Of a stretch of DNA of 25,852 bases, positions 14,045-22,258 are shown in pieces. The position numbers were made by a program, and so were the translations under genes. The notes below the pieces were generated by a model. That model ran no database searches. It had not been told where the DNA came from and was given only the letters and a program-made list of their open reading frames with translations. How positions within the stretch are numbered: the stretch's first letter is position 1; each line of letters opens with the position of its first letter. Source of the DNA: Nitrosospira sp. (GTDB lineage Bacteria; Pseudomonadota; Gammaproteobacteria; Burkholderiales; Nitrosomonadaceae). The stretch spans positions 1-25,852 of the forward strand of contig JAKDLC010000001.1 of assembly GCA_030453055.1 (NCBI GenBank), written 5' to 3'.

Positions 14045-15622
14045 TTACTCCCACTCGATCGTCGCCGGCGGCTTGCCCGAAATATCGTAGACTACGCGAT
14101 TGATGCCGCGTATTTCGTTGACGATGCGATTGGAGACCTTGGCCAGCAGGGTATAGGGGAGCTCCACCCAGTGCGCAGTCATAAAGTCTTCCGTTTTGAC
14201 CGCTCTCAATGCTACCACGTAATCGTAGGTGCGTCCGTCGCCCATTACTCCTACTGACTTTACCGGCAGGAAGACGGCGAAGGCTTGCGAGATTTTTTCG
14301 TACCAGCCGGACGCACGTAATTCCTCGATGAAAATTGCGTCGGCGCGTCGCAGTAATTCGGCGTATTCGTACTTCACTTCACCAAGAATACGGACGCCCA
14401 GCCCGGGGCCGGGGAAAGGATGGCGGAAAACCATGTCGTGTGGCAGGCTCAGCGCCAGCCCGAGTTCACGCACTTCATCCTTGAACAATTCGCGCAAGGG
14501 TTCCAGCAATTTCAAATGCAGCGTATCGGGCAGGCCGCCGACGTTGTGGTGGGATTTGATGGTCTGGGCCTTTTTCGTTTTACCGCCGGCGGACTCTATC
14601 ACGTCGGGGTAGATCGTTCCTTGGGCAAGCCACTTGGCATTCGGGATTCTGGCGGCTTCGTGCTGAAATACTTCGACAAACTCGCGACCGATGATACGGC
14701 GCTTTTGTTCGGGATCGACGACGCCGTGCAAGTGCTTGAGAAACGCTCCGCTCGCATCGACATGGATAACCTTTACTCCCAGATTTCGGGTAAAGGTGTC
14801 CATGACCTGTTTGGCTTCATTTAATCGCAACAGGCCGTTGTCCACGAATACGCAGGTCAGCTGTTTTCCGATGGCGCGATGAATCAGCGCTGCCGCCACC
14901 GATGAATCAACCCCGCCCGACAAACCCAGAATGACTTCGTCCGCCCCCACTTCGGAACGGATTCGGCCGGTCGCTTCTTCCATGTAGTCGGGCATGTTCC
15001 AGTCATGGCCGGCGCCGCAAATCTCATGTACGAACCGCTCGATGATGGCCTTGCCTGGCAGGGTGTGGGTGACTTCCGGATGAAATTGCATGCCGTAGAA
15101 CCCGCGCGCCTCATCTGCTATCGCGGCGTTGGGCGTAGCGGCATTGCTCGCCATTACCTTGAAACCGGGAGGAAGCGTGGTGACCTTGTCGCCATGGCTC
15201 ATCCATACGTCCAGTACCCGTTCCCCTTCCGCATCGCAGCGATCGTGAATATCCCGCAGCAGCGCAATCCGGCCCTCCGCGCGCACTTCGGCATAGCCGA
15301 ATTCACGCACGCTGGAAGTTTCAACGGCGCCGCCCAACTGCGCGGCCATGGTCTGCATGCCGTAGCAAATGCCCAGTACCGGAATACCCAGCTCGAATAC
15401 GATTTGCGGTGCGCGCGGTGTTGCGTCCTCTGCGACGGAATCGGGGCCACCGGAAAGAATGATGCCTTGCGATGCGAAGTCATTGATGAATCGTGAACTG
15501 ACATCGCATGGGTGCACTTCGCAATAAACATTGGTTGCCCGGATGCGGCGGGCGATCAACTGGGTATATTGCGAACCGAAATCGAGGATGAGTATTTTTT
15601 GATGCACGGAGTTTTGCTGCAC
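14045..15622 (-). CDS. guaA: GMP synthase (glutamine-hydrolysing)
   Basis: The 525-residue protein converts XMP, ATP and glutamine to GMP, the last step of de novo guanine nucleotide synthesis. The class I glutamine amidotransferase domain comes first: GICYGMQ with nucleophile Cys86, and FHPEVTHT with His181 and Glu183. The ATP pyrophosphatase P-loop [10 protein letters not shown] is at about 233-241, and the dimerisation domain ends in the family-typical TIEWE. Length is normal. The start is a GTG at 15622; a second GTG at 15607 ([11 protein letters not shown]) is possible, and neither has a good ribosome site. It follows guaB, 127 bp away, in the usual guaBA order, with a long inverted repeat in the gap. 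Confidence 0.97.
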   Translation of the reverse strand: MQQNSVHQKILILDFGSQYTQLIARRIRATNVYCEVHPCDVSSRFINDFASQGIILSGGPDSVAEDATPRAPQIVFELGIPVLGICYGMQTMAAQLGGAVETSSVREFGYAEVRAEGRIALLRDIHDRCDAEGERVLDVWMSHGDKVTTLPPGFKVMASNAATPNAAIADEARGFYGMQFHPEVTHTLPGKAIIERFVHEICGAGHDWNMPDYMEEATGRIRSEVGADEVILGLSGGVDSSVAAALIHRAIGKQLTCVFVDNGLLRLNEAKQVMDTFTRNLGVKVIHVDASGAFLKHLHGVVDPEQKRRIIGREFVEVFQHEAARIPNAKWLAQGTIYPDVIESAGGKTKKAQTIKSHHNVGGLPDTLHLKLLEPLRELFKDEVRELGLALSLPHDMVFRHPFPGPGLGVRILGEVKYEYAELLRRADAIFIEELRASGWYEKISQAFAVFLPVKSVGVMGDGRTYDYVVALRAVKTEDFMTAHWVELPYTLLAKVSNRIVNEIRGINRVVYDISGKPPATIEWE

Positions 15623-15646
15623 GGAGCGCGTCAGAGGACGAAGCTA

Positions 15647-15749
15647 TTGAAAATGGCTGGATTGGCGTCAGGCAACGCGCGAGGAGGCGCATAGTTATTC
15701 ATATGCAACGACGAGCAACGCGACATGGCGGCAATCCAGCCATTTTCAA
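15647..15749. repeat. Long inverted repeat between guaB and guaA
   Basis: Arms of 18 bp (TTGAAAATGGCTGGATTG at 15647-15664 and its exact complement at 15732-15749) enclose 67 bp that contain GCAACGCG twice in direct orientation. The right arm begins at the base next to the guaB stop codon. In the guaBA transcript it would form a large stem-loop and might set the guaA/guaB ratio, or it may be a dispersed repeat element. Confidence 0.7.
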
Positions 15750-17210
15750 CTATTCCAGGTGATAATTTGGCGCCTCCTTGGTAATCTGTACATTATGGAC
15801 GTGGGATTCACGAATACCGGCGGAAGTGATTTCGATAAACTCGGCTTTGGCGTGCATTTCGTCAATTGTTGCACAGCCGAGGTAACCCATGCCCGAACGT
15901 ATCCCGCCTATGAGCTGGTGGATCACCGCAATTACGCTGCCTTTGAAAGGAACGCGGCCTTCCACGCCTTCTGGCACCAGCTTCTCGGCGTCTTGCTCTG
16001 CCTGCTGGAAATAGCGGTCGCTCGAACCTTGCTGCATGGCGGAAAGAGAGCCCATGCCGCGATAGGTTTTATAGGATCGTCCCTGGAATAATTCAATTTC
16101 TCCGGGTGACTCCTCGGTCCCGGCGAACAAGCCACCCAGCATTACGCAATTGGCTCCGGCCGCAATCGCCTTGGCGATATCGCCGGAGTAGCGAATACCG
16201 CCATCGGCGACCAGCGGTACGCCGGTTTCGTTCAACGCGTTGGATACGTTCTTGATCGCGGTGATTTGCGGCACACCCACCCCCGCGACGATGCGCGTCG
16301 TGCAAATCGAGCCGGGACCTATTCCGACCTTTACGCCGTCAGCTCCGTGGCTCACCAGCGCCCTGGCGGCGGCGGCGGTAGCGATATTACCGCCGATAAC
16401 CTGAATTTGAGGAAAGCGTTTCTTTACCCATTGCACCCGGTCAAGCACGCTCTGGGAGTGGCCATGCGCGGTATCCACCACGATGACATCCACGCCGGCT
16501 TCGGCCAGCGCTTCTGCGCGTTCGTCGCTGCCTTCGCCGACCCCGATGGCGGCGCCCACGCGCAGGCGCCCCAGATCATCCTTGCATGCATAGGGATGCT
16601 CCGACGTCTTGATGATGTCTTTCACCGTAATCAATCCGCGCAACTCGAAATCGCTGTTCACCACCAGGACTCTCTCCAACCGGTGTTGATGCAGCAACGC
16701 CTTTGCTTCTTCGCGAGAGGTGTCCTCATTTACGGTCACGAGCCGATCTTTCAGCGTCATGATATTTTTGATGGGTTGATCCAGGTTGGTCTCGAAGCGC
16801 AAATCCCGGTTGGTGACGATGCCTACGACTTTCGAGCCTTCCACCACTGGCAAACCCGATATTTTGTATTTGTGGATCAGATTGAGCACTTCGCGCACGG
16901 TCATGTCCGGAGGAATGGTAATGGGTTCTTTCACCACGCCGCTTTCAAATCGTTTGACCTTGGCTACATGAGCCGCCTGGTTTTCCGCCGGCATGTTCTT
17001 GTGGATGATGCCGATGCCGCCTTCCTGAGCAAGAACAATGGCAAGCCGCGCGTCGGTAACCGTGTCCATGGCCGCTGAAACCAGCGGGATATTAAGGGAG
17101 ATTTCGCGGGTTAGCCGGGTGGTTAAATCGACATTGCGCGGCAAAACTCCCGAGTGTGCGGGAAGCAGCAAAACATCGTCAAAGGTCAGGGCTTTTTCAA
17201 CCAGTCGCAT
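15750..17210 (-). CDS. guaB: Inosine-5'-monophosphate dehydrogenase
   Basis: The 486-residue protein oxidises IMP to XMP with NAD, the committed step to GMP. The N-terminal part of the barrel ([12 protein letters not shown]) is interrupted by a pair of CBS domains (about 93-203), then the barrel resumes with [13 protein letters not shown], the active-site loop [15 protein letters not shown] with Cys303, and the mobile flap around [11 protein letters not shown]. Length is standard. The ribosome site AAGGA stands close before the ATG, and a -10 box lies just upstream, giving a very short leader. First gene of the guaBA operon. Confidence 0.97.
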   Translation of the reverse strand: MRLVEKALTFDDVLLLPAHSGVLPRNVDLTTRLTREISLNIPLVSAAMDTVTDARLAIVLAQEGGIGIIHKNMPAENQAAHVAKVKRFESGVVKEPITIPPDMTVREVLNLIHKYKISGLPVVEGSKVVGIVTNRDLRFETNLDQPIKNIMTLKDRLVTVNEDTSREEAKALLHQHRLERVLVVNSDFELRGLITVKDIIKTSEHPYACKDDLGRLRVGAAIGVGEGSDERAEALAEAGVDVIVVDTAHGHSQSVLDRVQWVKKRFPQIQVIGGNIATAAAARALVSHGADGVKVGIGPGSICTTRIVAGVGVPQITAIKNVSNALNETGVPLVADGGIRYSGDIAKAIAAGANCVMLGGLFAGTEESPGEIELFQGRSYKTYRGMGSLSAMQQGSSDRYFQQAEQDAEKLVPEGVEGRVPFKGSVIAVIHQLIGGIRSGMGYLGCATIDEMHAKAEFIEITSAGIRESHVHNVQITKEAPNYHLE

Positions 17211-17230
17211 ATTATCCTTCGCAAAGCCGC

Positions 17231-17236
17231 ATTATA
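17231..17236 (-). promoter_or_regulatory. -10 box of guaB
   Basis: TATAAT on the minus strand, 20 bp before the guaB ATG. The -35 region at 17 bp is poor (TTTCCC). In this genome context it is the best guaBA promoter visible. Confidence 0.45.
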
Positions 17237-17300
17237 ACGAAACTCCCGGTTGCGGGAAATGAACCATCGGGCTCGGCAGAATACCGCCTGCTAATTGCAG

Positions 17301-17612
17301 TCAGTCATGAGACAGGGCGGTCTTGAATTCTTGTGCGCGTTTTCTACGCCCCTCTTTGGGGTCGACCATCAAAGGACGGTAGATCTCTACACGATCATGA
17401 TTACGCAGGGTCGCGCCGGGTTGGACCAATTTGCCAAATATGCCCAACTTATTCTGTGAAGGAACGATTTGCGAAAATATGTCGAGGATTCCGGAAAGCG
17501 CTACGGCCTGCTGCACCGTCGTTCCCTCCGGCAGGCTCATCCGCAGCACAACCTGATCGTCCGGCAGCGCATGGGTTACCTCGATCTCGATGGTTCGCTC
17601 AGGAATGTCCAT
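17301..17612 (-). CDS. RnfH-family ubiquitin-like protein (UPF0125)
   Basis: The protein has 103 residues from the ATG at 17612 (MDIPERTIEIEV); a longer frame to 17648 overlaps ratA more and lacks support. It has the beta-grasp pattern of the RnfH/UPF0125 family: VVLRMSLPEGTTVQQAVALSG, KLGIFGKLV and DRVEIYRPLMVDPKEGRRKRA, the last being very characteristic. Its start overlaps the ratA stop by 14 bp, matching the well known ratA-rnfH pairing next to smpB. The biochemical role is unsettled; the name comes from linkage to rnf genes elsewhere. No terminator is seen between it and guaB. Confidence 0.88.
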   Translation of the reverse strand: MDIPERTIEIEVTHALPDDQVVLRMSLPEGTTVQQAVALSGILDIFSQIVPSQNKLGIFGKLVQPGATLRNHDRVEIYRPLMVDPKEGRRKRAQEFKTALSHD

Positions 17613-18036
17613 AAACCTGTTCCGCGCGTTCGATGAACGCCTCCACAAAGCTGTTGGCGATAATGAAAAATACCGGCCCCACCAGCTTTTCGAGAAATAT
17701 GTGCGCGAACGTGTAATGCAAACGAAATTCTATCTTGCAGGCGTCTTCCGTGAGGGGAATGAAGCGCCAGTGGCCATCCAGATTTTGAAACGGACCATCG
17801 AGCAAAGTCATCTCGATCAATTCCGGAGGTCGCCGGGTATTCTCGGTCGTGAAGCTGTGCTTGATGTGATGATAATTGATCTTGATGGTCGCGTGGGTAA
17901 CGGCCTCGCCCTGCTGACTGACGGACGAACCGCCGCACCACGGCAGAAATTCGGGATACGCGTCGACATCATCCACCAGATCGAACATCTGTTTCGCGGA
18001 ATAACCGACCAGAACCGACTTTTCTATATCACTCAT
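17599..18036 (-). CDS. ratA: RatA-type START-domain protein (toxin / coenzyme Q-binding family)
   Basis: The 145-residue protein begins MSDIEKSVLVGYSAKQMFDLVDDVDAYPEFLPWC, the diagnostic N-terminus of the RatA/YfjG and Coq10-like family: a SRPBCC fold with a hydrophobic ligand cavity. HWRFIPL and the C-terminal helix IANSFVEAFIERAEQVY fit. E. coli RatA was described as blocking 70S ribosome association; mitochondrial Coq10 binds ubiquinone, so a role in quinone handling is also possible. Divergent from smpB (185 bp apart) and overlapping the rnfH-like gene, the standard arrangement. Confidence 0.9.
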   Translation of the reverse strand: MSDIEKSVLVGYSAKQMFDLVDDVDAYPEFLPWCGGSSVSQQGEAVTHATIKINYHHIKHSFTTENTRRPPELIEMTLLDGPFQNLDGHWRFIPLTEDACKIEFRLHYTFAHIFLEKLVGPVFFIIANSFVEAFIERAEQVYGHS

Positions 18037-18173
18037 GAGATAAACATGAATCCTGCCATTGACCGCTCACTTTTCCACTCATTTGCCACTCGTTCAGCTC
18101 GGGGACCCGGCCTTGCTTCTTCAGAAGTCGCACACCCCGCCTATCGAACTGCCGGATTCAGGCTGAAACCTGT

Positions 18174-18179
18174 TAAAAT
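18174..18179 (+). promoter_or_regulatory. -10-like TAAAAT before smpB
   Basis: TAAAAT lies 42 bp before the smpB start, within TGTTAAAATA. No good -35 at 17 bp. Weak call based on position. Confidence 0.3.
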
Positions 18180-18221
18180 ACACGAAACCCGTGGGGAACT
18201 CACCTTTTTTTCTTTCTTTAT

Positions 18222-18665
18222 ATGAGTATCGTTCAGAATAAGAAAGCTTTTCACGATTATTTTATCGAGGAGAAATACGAAACCGGCGTGGTTTTCGAAG
18301 GTTGGGAAGTCAAGGCGATCCGCGCGGGACGGGTACAGATAAAAGAAGCTTACGTCATCATCCGTAACAGTGAACTGTTTCTCATCGGCTGCCATATCAG
18401 TCCGTTGCCAACGGCATCCACCCATATCAGCCCGGATCCGGTCCGCACCCGCAAGCTGCTTCTGCACGCCGATGAAATCAAACGGCTCATTGGTAAGGCG
18501 GAGCGCGCCGGCTACACTCTGGTCCCGCTGGACATGCACTACAAGGCGGGGAAAATCAAGCTCGAAATCGGTCTGGCGAAAGGCAAGAAGCAGCATGACA
18601 AACGCGAATCCGAGAAGCAGAAGGAGTGGATGCGCGACAAGCAGCGTCTGATGCGCGCGAAGTAG
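18222..18665 (+). CDS. smpB: SsrA-binding protein SmpB
   Basis: The 147-residue protein binds tmRNA and brings it to stalled ribosomes for trans-translation. It shows the family pattern: [47 protein letters not shown]-like strand (FLIGCHISP), [10 protein letters not shown] and the basic C-terminal tail ([17 protein letters not shown] onward) that becomes helical in the ribosome channel. Length is normal. No Shine-Dalgarno sequence is seen; the leader before ATG is T-rich (TTTTTTTCTTTCTTTAT). Divergent from ratA as in many proteobacteria. The tmRNA gene itself is not in the window. Confidence 0.96.
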   Translation: MSIVQNKKAFHDYFIEEKYETGVVFEGWEVKAIRAGRVQIKEAYVIIRNSELFLIGCHISPLPTASTHISPDPVRTRKLLLHADEIKRLIGKAERAGYTLVPLDMHYKAGKIKLEIGLAKGKKQHDKRESEKQKEWMRDKQRLMRAK

Positions 18666-18695
18666 TCTATGCGGTGTGTAATTTATGCCCCCGTA

Positions 18696-18724
18696 GGATG
18701 GGTGGAGCGTAGCGCAACCCATCC
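18696..18724. repeat. REP-like hairpin after smpB
   Basis: GGATGGGT, loop GGAGCGTAGCGCA, ACCCATCC: an 8-bp stem starting 31 bp past the smpB stop. Same family as 7683-7709, in reverse orientation. It may double as the smpB terminator, though no T-run follows. Confidence 0.55.
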
Positions 18725-18831
18725 ACATAAGCGCCTAACTGAGAATGGGTCATAGGCATATTGTGATTTGATCTCTTCCAGGGTATCCGTAAATCATCAA
18801 CTTCGGCTTATAGCAGCCGCCTATTGTTATC

Positions 18832-19854
18832 ATGCAAAAACCCATTGCCATCTGGTTACTGGTTTGCTGCGCGCTGGTGTTTGCCATGGTGGTCGTTGGC
18901 GGCGTCACGCGGCTCACCAATTCCGGGCTCTCCATCGTCGAATGGCAGCCCATCGTTGGCACCATGCCACCGCTCAGTCAAAGCGACTGGGAAGAGGTTT
19001 TTGAAAAATACCATCAATCGCCTCAGTATAAAAAGGTTAATCTCGGCATGAGCCTGGAGGAATTCAAGGGCATTTTCTGGTGGGAATATTTTCACCGGCT
19101 GCTGGGGCGAGTCATCGGGTTGGCGTTTTTTATTCCATTTTTATATTTTATCATCAGAAGGGAAATCGATCGGCCATTGGGCCTGAAACTGGCGGGAATT
19201 TTTTTGCTGGGCGGCTTGCAAGGAGCAATGGGATGGTACATGGTAAAAAGCGGATTGGTAGATAATCCGCATGTCAGCCAGTATCGGCTTACGGCTCATT
19301 TGGGGCTTGCCATCGTTATTTATGGCGCCATGCTCTGGGTTGCGCTGGGGTTGCTTTCGCGCGGTGGCGCAATACACGGAAGCAGCAGATTACGAAGCCT
19401 GAGCCGTTTTTCCATTGCGCTTACGGCCCTGATATTCATAATGATTTTATCGGGAGGCTTCGTCGCGGGCATTCGGGCGGGCTTGGCCTACAATACTTTC
19501 CCGCTAATGGATGGTCACTTCATACCACCGGAAATATTCATGCTGGAACCCTGGTATCGCAACTTTTTCGAAAATATGGCGGCGGTACAATTGAATCATC
19601 GCATGATCGCCTGGACGCTGGCAATCCTGGTTCCGGTATTCTGGGTCAAATCCAGGGACTTGCCTCTTCCCGGCTCGGCCCATCTTGCCTGCAACCTGCT
19701 ATTGACTATGCTGGTGGTGCAGATAAGTCTGGGCATTGCGACATTGCTGCTGGCCGTTCCCCTGCCGCTGGCGGCGTCTCACCAGGCGGGTGCGGTGTTG
19801 CTGTTCACCGCCGCCATTTGGGTAAATCACCAGTTGCAGGGTAGGGCGCAATAG
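18832..19854 (+). CDS. ctaA: Heme A synthase, COX15/CtaA family
   Basis: The 340-residue integral membrane protein converts heme O to heme A for aa3-type cytochrome oxidase. It has about eight hydrophobic helices and the conserved histidines expected to ligate two hemes: EYFHR (His88), TAHLG (His156), LNHR (His256) and SHQAG (His317). [16 protein letters not shown], with the strictly conserved TRLTxSGLS, is diagnostic of the long (proteobacterial/mitochondrial) COX15 type. No ribosome site is obvious before the ATG. It stands alone here rather than with ctaB, and is convergent with the ccm operon (54 bp between stops). Its presence implies an aa3 oxidase elsewhere in the genome. Confidence 0.93.
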   Translation: MQKPIAIWLLVCCALVFAMVVVGGVTRLTNSGLSIVEWQPIVGTMPPLSQSDWEEVFEKYHQSPQYKKVNLGMSLEEFKGIFWWEYFHRLLGRVIGLAFFIPFLYFIIRREIDRPLGLKLAGIFLLGGLQGAMGWYMVKSGLVDNPHVSQYRLTAHLGLAIVIYGAMLWVALGLLSRGGAIHGSSRLRSLSRFSIALTALIFIMILSGGFVAGIRAGLAYNTFPLMDGHFIPPEIFMLEPWYRNFFENMAAVQLNHRMIAWTLAILVPVFWVKSRDLPLPGSAHLACNLLLTMLVVQISLGIATLLLAVPLPLAASHQAGAVLLFTAAIWVNHQLQGRAQ

Positions 19855-19908
19855 GCGTAGCGTTCCGCTGTATGGCATGTCGGATTACGCTACGCTAATG
19901 ACCTGCGG

Positions 19909-21249
19909 CTACGGCAGCGGCTGATCAATTACAACATTAATACCCTTGTCGCCTACCCTGACCGGTTGGCTGAGACCTTGCAGGTCGCCACTTTGCGGCA
20001 TGGGAGAACCGGACTTCGAGATTCTGGCGCCCACTACCACTTCGTCGGGAAAAGTGGATAGCTGTACGCCAGACCGGGCCATGGAGTCGTTCAGCGAGAA
20101 AGTCGCCGGTAAATCCTTGACTTGCAGACGCATGGTCGCCAACGGCGCCCTGGGACCCATTTTAGCGCGAGCAAAAACATACAAGCTATCGTTGGGGGAT
20201 GCCTTGCCGGCGAGGGCGGGACTCAGCGTCACTTTACCGGAAAGCGTGCCATTTCCCGGCGCTGCGGCGGCTCCCGCACCCGTTCCGGCGGCTGCGGCTG
20301 ACCCCGGTTTATTGCCGTCAGGGGGAGGAACCTGACTGCCCGGCGACTGATCCTGCGCTCTTGCCACCATACTGCCTTTCCCGGAAGCCAGCGATTTCGC
20401 TTCGGCAATGCTGCTGCTGACGGACTGCGCCAGTTCGGATTCCGCGGGAATAAGCACCAGTAATTGCTCCCAGTATGCGGCTGCCTGCTTGAATCTTTTC
20501 TGCTCGAATTCGGCCGTGCCCGCCAGCGCCAGCGCCTTGGGGTTTTCAGGATCGAGTTGCAATGCCTTGTTGATCAACTCCAGGGGCTTTCCCATCAGGC
20601 TGCCGTTGTTCGTCATCGCCACAATATCAGCGTAATCGGTTATCAATGCGGCGTTTTCCGGCGCTAAAGCAAGCGCCTTCTCGTAAGCAACTCTCGCTTC
20701 GTTGAAACGCTGCATCATGGCGTAGGTTCTCCCCAGCATGATCCAGCCTTCTATATCATCCGGCTGATCCTTCAGCCGCGCGGCAAGAGCGTTCAGCACC
20801 GCCGAAATGTCTTGATGGCCGCCCTGGTCCGACGCGGCTGACATCGGCATCTGCTCGACAGCCGGCTGCGGTGTCAGCGCCCGTGTGTTGCCCAACCAGA
20901 GATAAAGTGAAACCGCCAGAAGCGGCAGCGCCAGTACCACTAATGTTATCGTTGCAACATTACGATCGCCGCCGGCCGCCAATGTTTCTGTCATGGATTT
21001 CCCGCCGGGAATGTCTTCCAGCATTCGTTGCTGAAGTTCGCGCTTGCTTTGCTCGTATTGCTCATGCGTGAGAATGTCGCTGTGTAAATCGGCATCGAGC
21101 TCGGCTAATTGATCGCGATAAATACTGACGTTGGTTGTGTCACGCGCAACCCCGGCTCGACGATTCTTTTTTGTCAGTAATAACGTAGGAAGAACAAACA
21201 GCAGAGCGCCGACAATGAAAATGCCGGCAACCACCCAGAATGACGTCAT
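19909..21249 (-). CDS. ccmI: Cytochrome c maturation protein CcmI (CycH)
   Basis: The 446-residue protein is a chaperone that holds apocytochrome c for the CcmF/H ligation complex. Two membrane helices (about 3-25 and 98-119) bracket a cytoplasmic leucine/charged segment (YRDQLAELDADL, with TKRE-like SKRELQQRML). Then come periplasmic TPR repeats (about 155-290, e.g. EGWIMLGRTYAMMQRFNEAR and NPKALALAGTAEFEQKRF) and a proline/glycine-rich linker leading to a C-terminal beta domain with SGKVTLSPALAG. This is the full-length bipartite type. Its start overlaps the ccmH stop by 4 bp (ATGA). Last gene of the operon. Confidence 0.92.
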   Translation of the reverse strand: MTSFWVVAGIFIVGALLFVLPTLLLTKKNRRAGVARDTTNVSIYRDQLAELDADLHSDILTHEQYEQSKRELQQRMLEDIPGGKSMTETLAAGGDRNVATITLVVLALPLLAVSLYLWLGNTRALTPQPAVEQMPMSAASDQGGHQDISAVLNALAARLKDQPDDIEGWIMLGRTYAMMQRFNEARVAYEKALALAPENAALITDYADIVAMTNNGSLMGKPLELINKALQLDPENPKALALAGTAEFEQKRFKQAAAYWEQLLVLIPAESELAQSVSSSIAEAKSLASGKGSMVARAQDQSPGSQVPPPDGNKPGSAAAAGTGAGAAAAPGNGTLSGKVTLSPALAGKASPNDSLYVFARAKMGPRAPLATMRLQVKDLPATFSLNDSMARSGVQLSTFPDEVVVGARISKSGSPMPQSGDLQGLSQPVRVGDKGINVVIDQPLP

Positions 21250-21737
21250 GCGTTGTTACCCTTGCTTTCCTTTAGCAAGGCTTCGGCCTGCTGGCGCTGC
21301 TTTTCGGAGAGCGCTGGCTCTTCAATCCGTCTGCGGCGGCGCTTGAGGTAGAAAACCAGAAATACCGCCCCCACAGCAAGAAAAATGAACGGACCGAACC
21401 ACAATAACACGGTCGTGGATTTAACCGGCGGACGATAGAGCACGAAATCGCCGTAGCGCGCCACCAGAAAATCGACAATCTCCTTGTCGCTTTTGTTATC
21501 CTTCATCTGTTCGCGGATTTCGCGTCGCAGGTCGTTGGCAAAGTCCGCGCGGGAGCCCGCCAGCGATTCATTCTGACACACGAGGCAACGCAAATCTTCA
21601 GATAACTCGATCATGCGTCTCTCGATCTCCGGGTCCTCGGCCACCGGCGCCGCTTCTCTGGCCCAACTCCAACTTGACGGCAGCACGAGCATCAACAAAA
21701 GCAAAAAGGTAAATTTTCTCAAGCTGAAAAAACTCAT
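21246..21737 (-). CDS. ccmH: Cytochrome c maturation protein CcmH
   Basis: The 163-residue protein is a thiol-disulfide component that reduces the CXXC of apocytochrome before heme attachment. It has a signal sequence (about 1-26), the motif LRCLVCQNESLAGS with Cys51 and Cys54, a three-helix periplasmic domain, a membrane helix (about 109-131) and a basic/charged tail (KRRRRRIEEP). It is the short form, without a fused TPR domain, which is supplied by the separate ccmI. Overlaps both neighbours by 4 bp, so translation is coupled. Confidence 0.95.
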   Translation of the reverse strand: MSFFSLRKFTFLLLLMLVLPSSWSWAREAAPVAEDPEIERRMIELSEDLRCLVCQNESLAGSRADFANDLRREIREQMKDNKSDKEIVDFLVARYGDFVLYRPPVKSTTVLLWFGPFIFLAVGAVFLVFYLKRRRRRIEEPALSEKQRQQAEALLKESKGNNA

Positions 21738-22258
21738 CCCTGCAGCTCCTTTACCAGCGGCAGAATTTTCGTCTCCAGTGCTTCTACCGTCACAGGACCG
21801 ATTTGTTTGTACCGGATCACCCCGTTCTTGTCGATGACATAGGTTTCCGGCACGCCGTAGACGCCATAATCTATGCCGGTTCTACCTTCCGGATCCCGGA
21901 TGCTGACTGTGTAGGGGTCTCCGAATTGTTTTAGCCATTGCAGCGCCAGGTCCCGCTCGTCCTTGTAATTGAGACCGTAGACCGGGACGATGCCGGATCT
22001 GGCTAACTCGACCAGCAGCGGATGCTCTTCGCGGCAGGAAACGCACCATGAGGCCCACACGTTCAGCAGCCATACCTTGCCCAGATTTTCTTTGGAAGTC
22101 AGCGTTTTTCCCGGTTCGTGTAATCGCTGCAGCTGGAAATCAGGGGCAGGTTTTCCGATTAATGGTGATGGAACCTGGCGTGGATTGAGACCAAGGCCGA
22201 TGAGCAAAAACACAACAAGCACAAGGAACGCCACCAGCGGCAGCAGAAAACGCATCAT
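21734..22258 (-). CDS. ccmG: Thiol:disulfide interchange protein CcmG (DsbE)
   Basis: The 174-residue membrane-anchored thioredoxin passes reductant from the inner-membrane DsbD/CcdA system to CcmH and apocytochrome. An N-terminal anchor (about 4-22) is followed by GKPAPDFQL, the active site WASWCVSCREEHP (Cys72, Cys75) and the cis-proline segment YGVYGVPETYVID (Pro137). The first ATG of ATGATG overlaps the ccmF stop by 4 bp. The acidic GREEHP-type residues after the CXXC are typical of the CcmG branch rather than of general thioredoxins. Confidence 0.95.
   Translation of the reverse strand: MMRFLLPLVAFLVLVVFLLIGLGLNPRQVPSPLIGKPAPDFQLQRLHEPGKTLTSKENLGKVWLLNVWASWCVSCREEHPLLVELARSGIVPVYGLNYKDERDLALQWLKQFGDPYTVSIRDPEGRTGIDYGVYGVPETYVIDKNGVIRYKQIGPVTVEALETKILPLVKELQG

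Noticed and set aside
16266..17078. 270-codon plus-strand frame over guaB
   Set aside because: Antisense shadow of an unmistakable IMP dehydrogenase.
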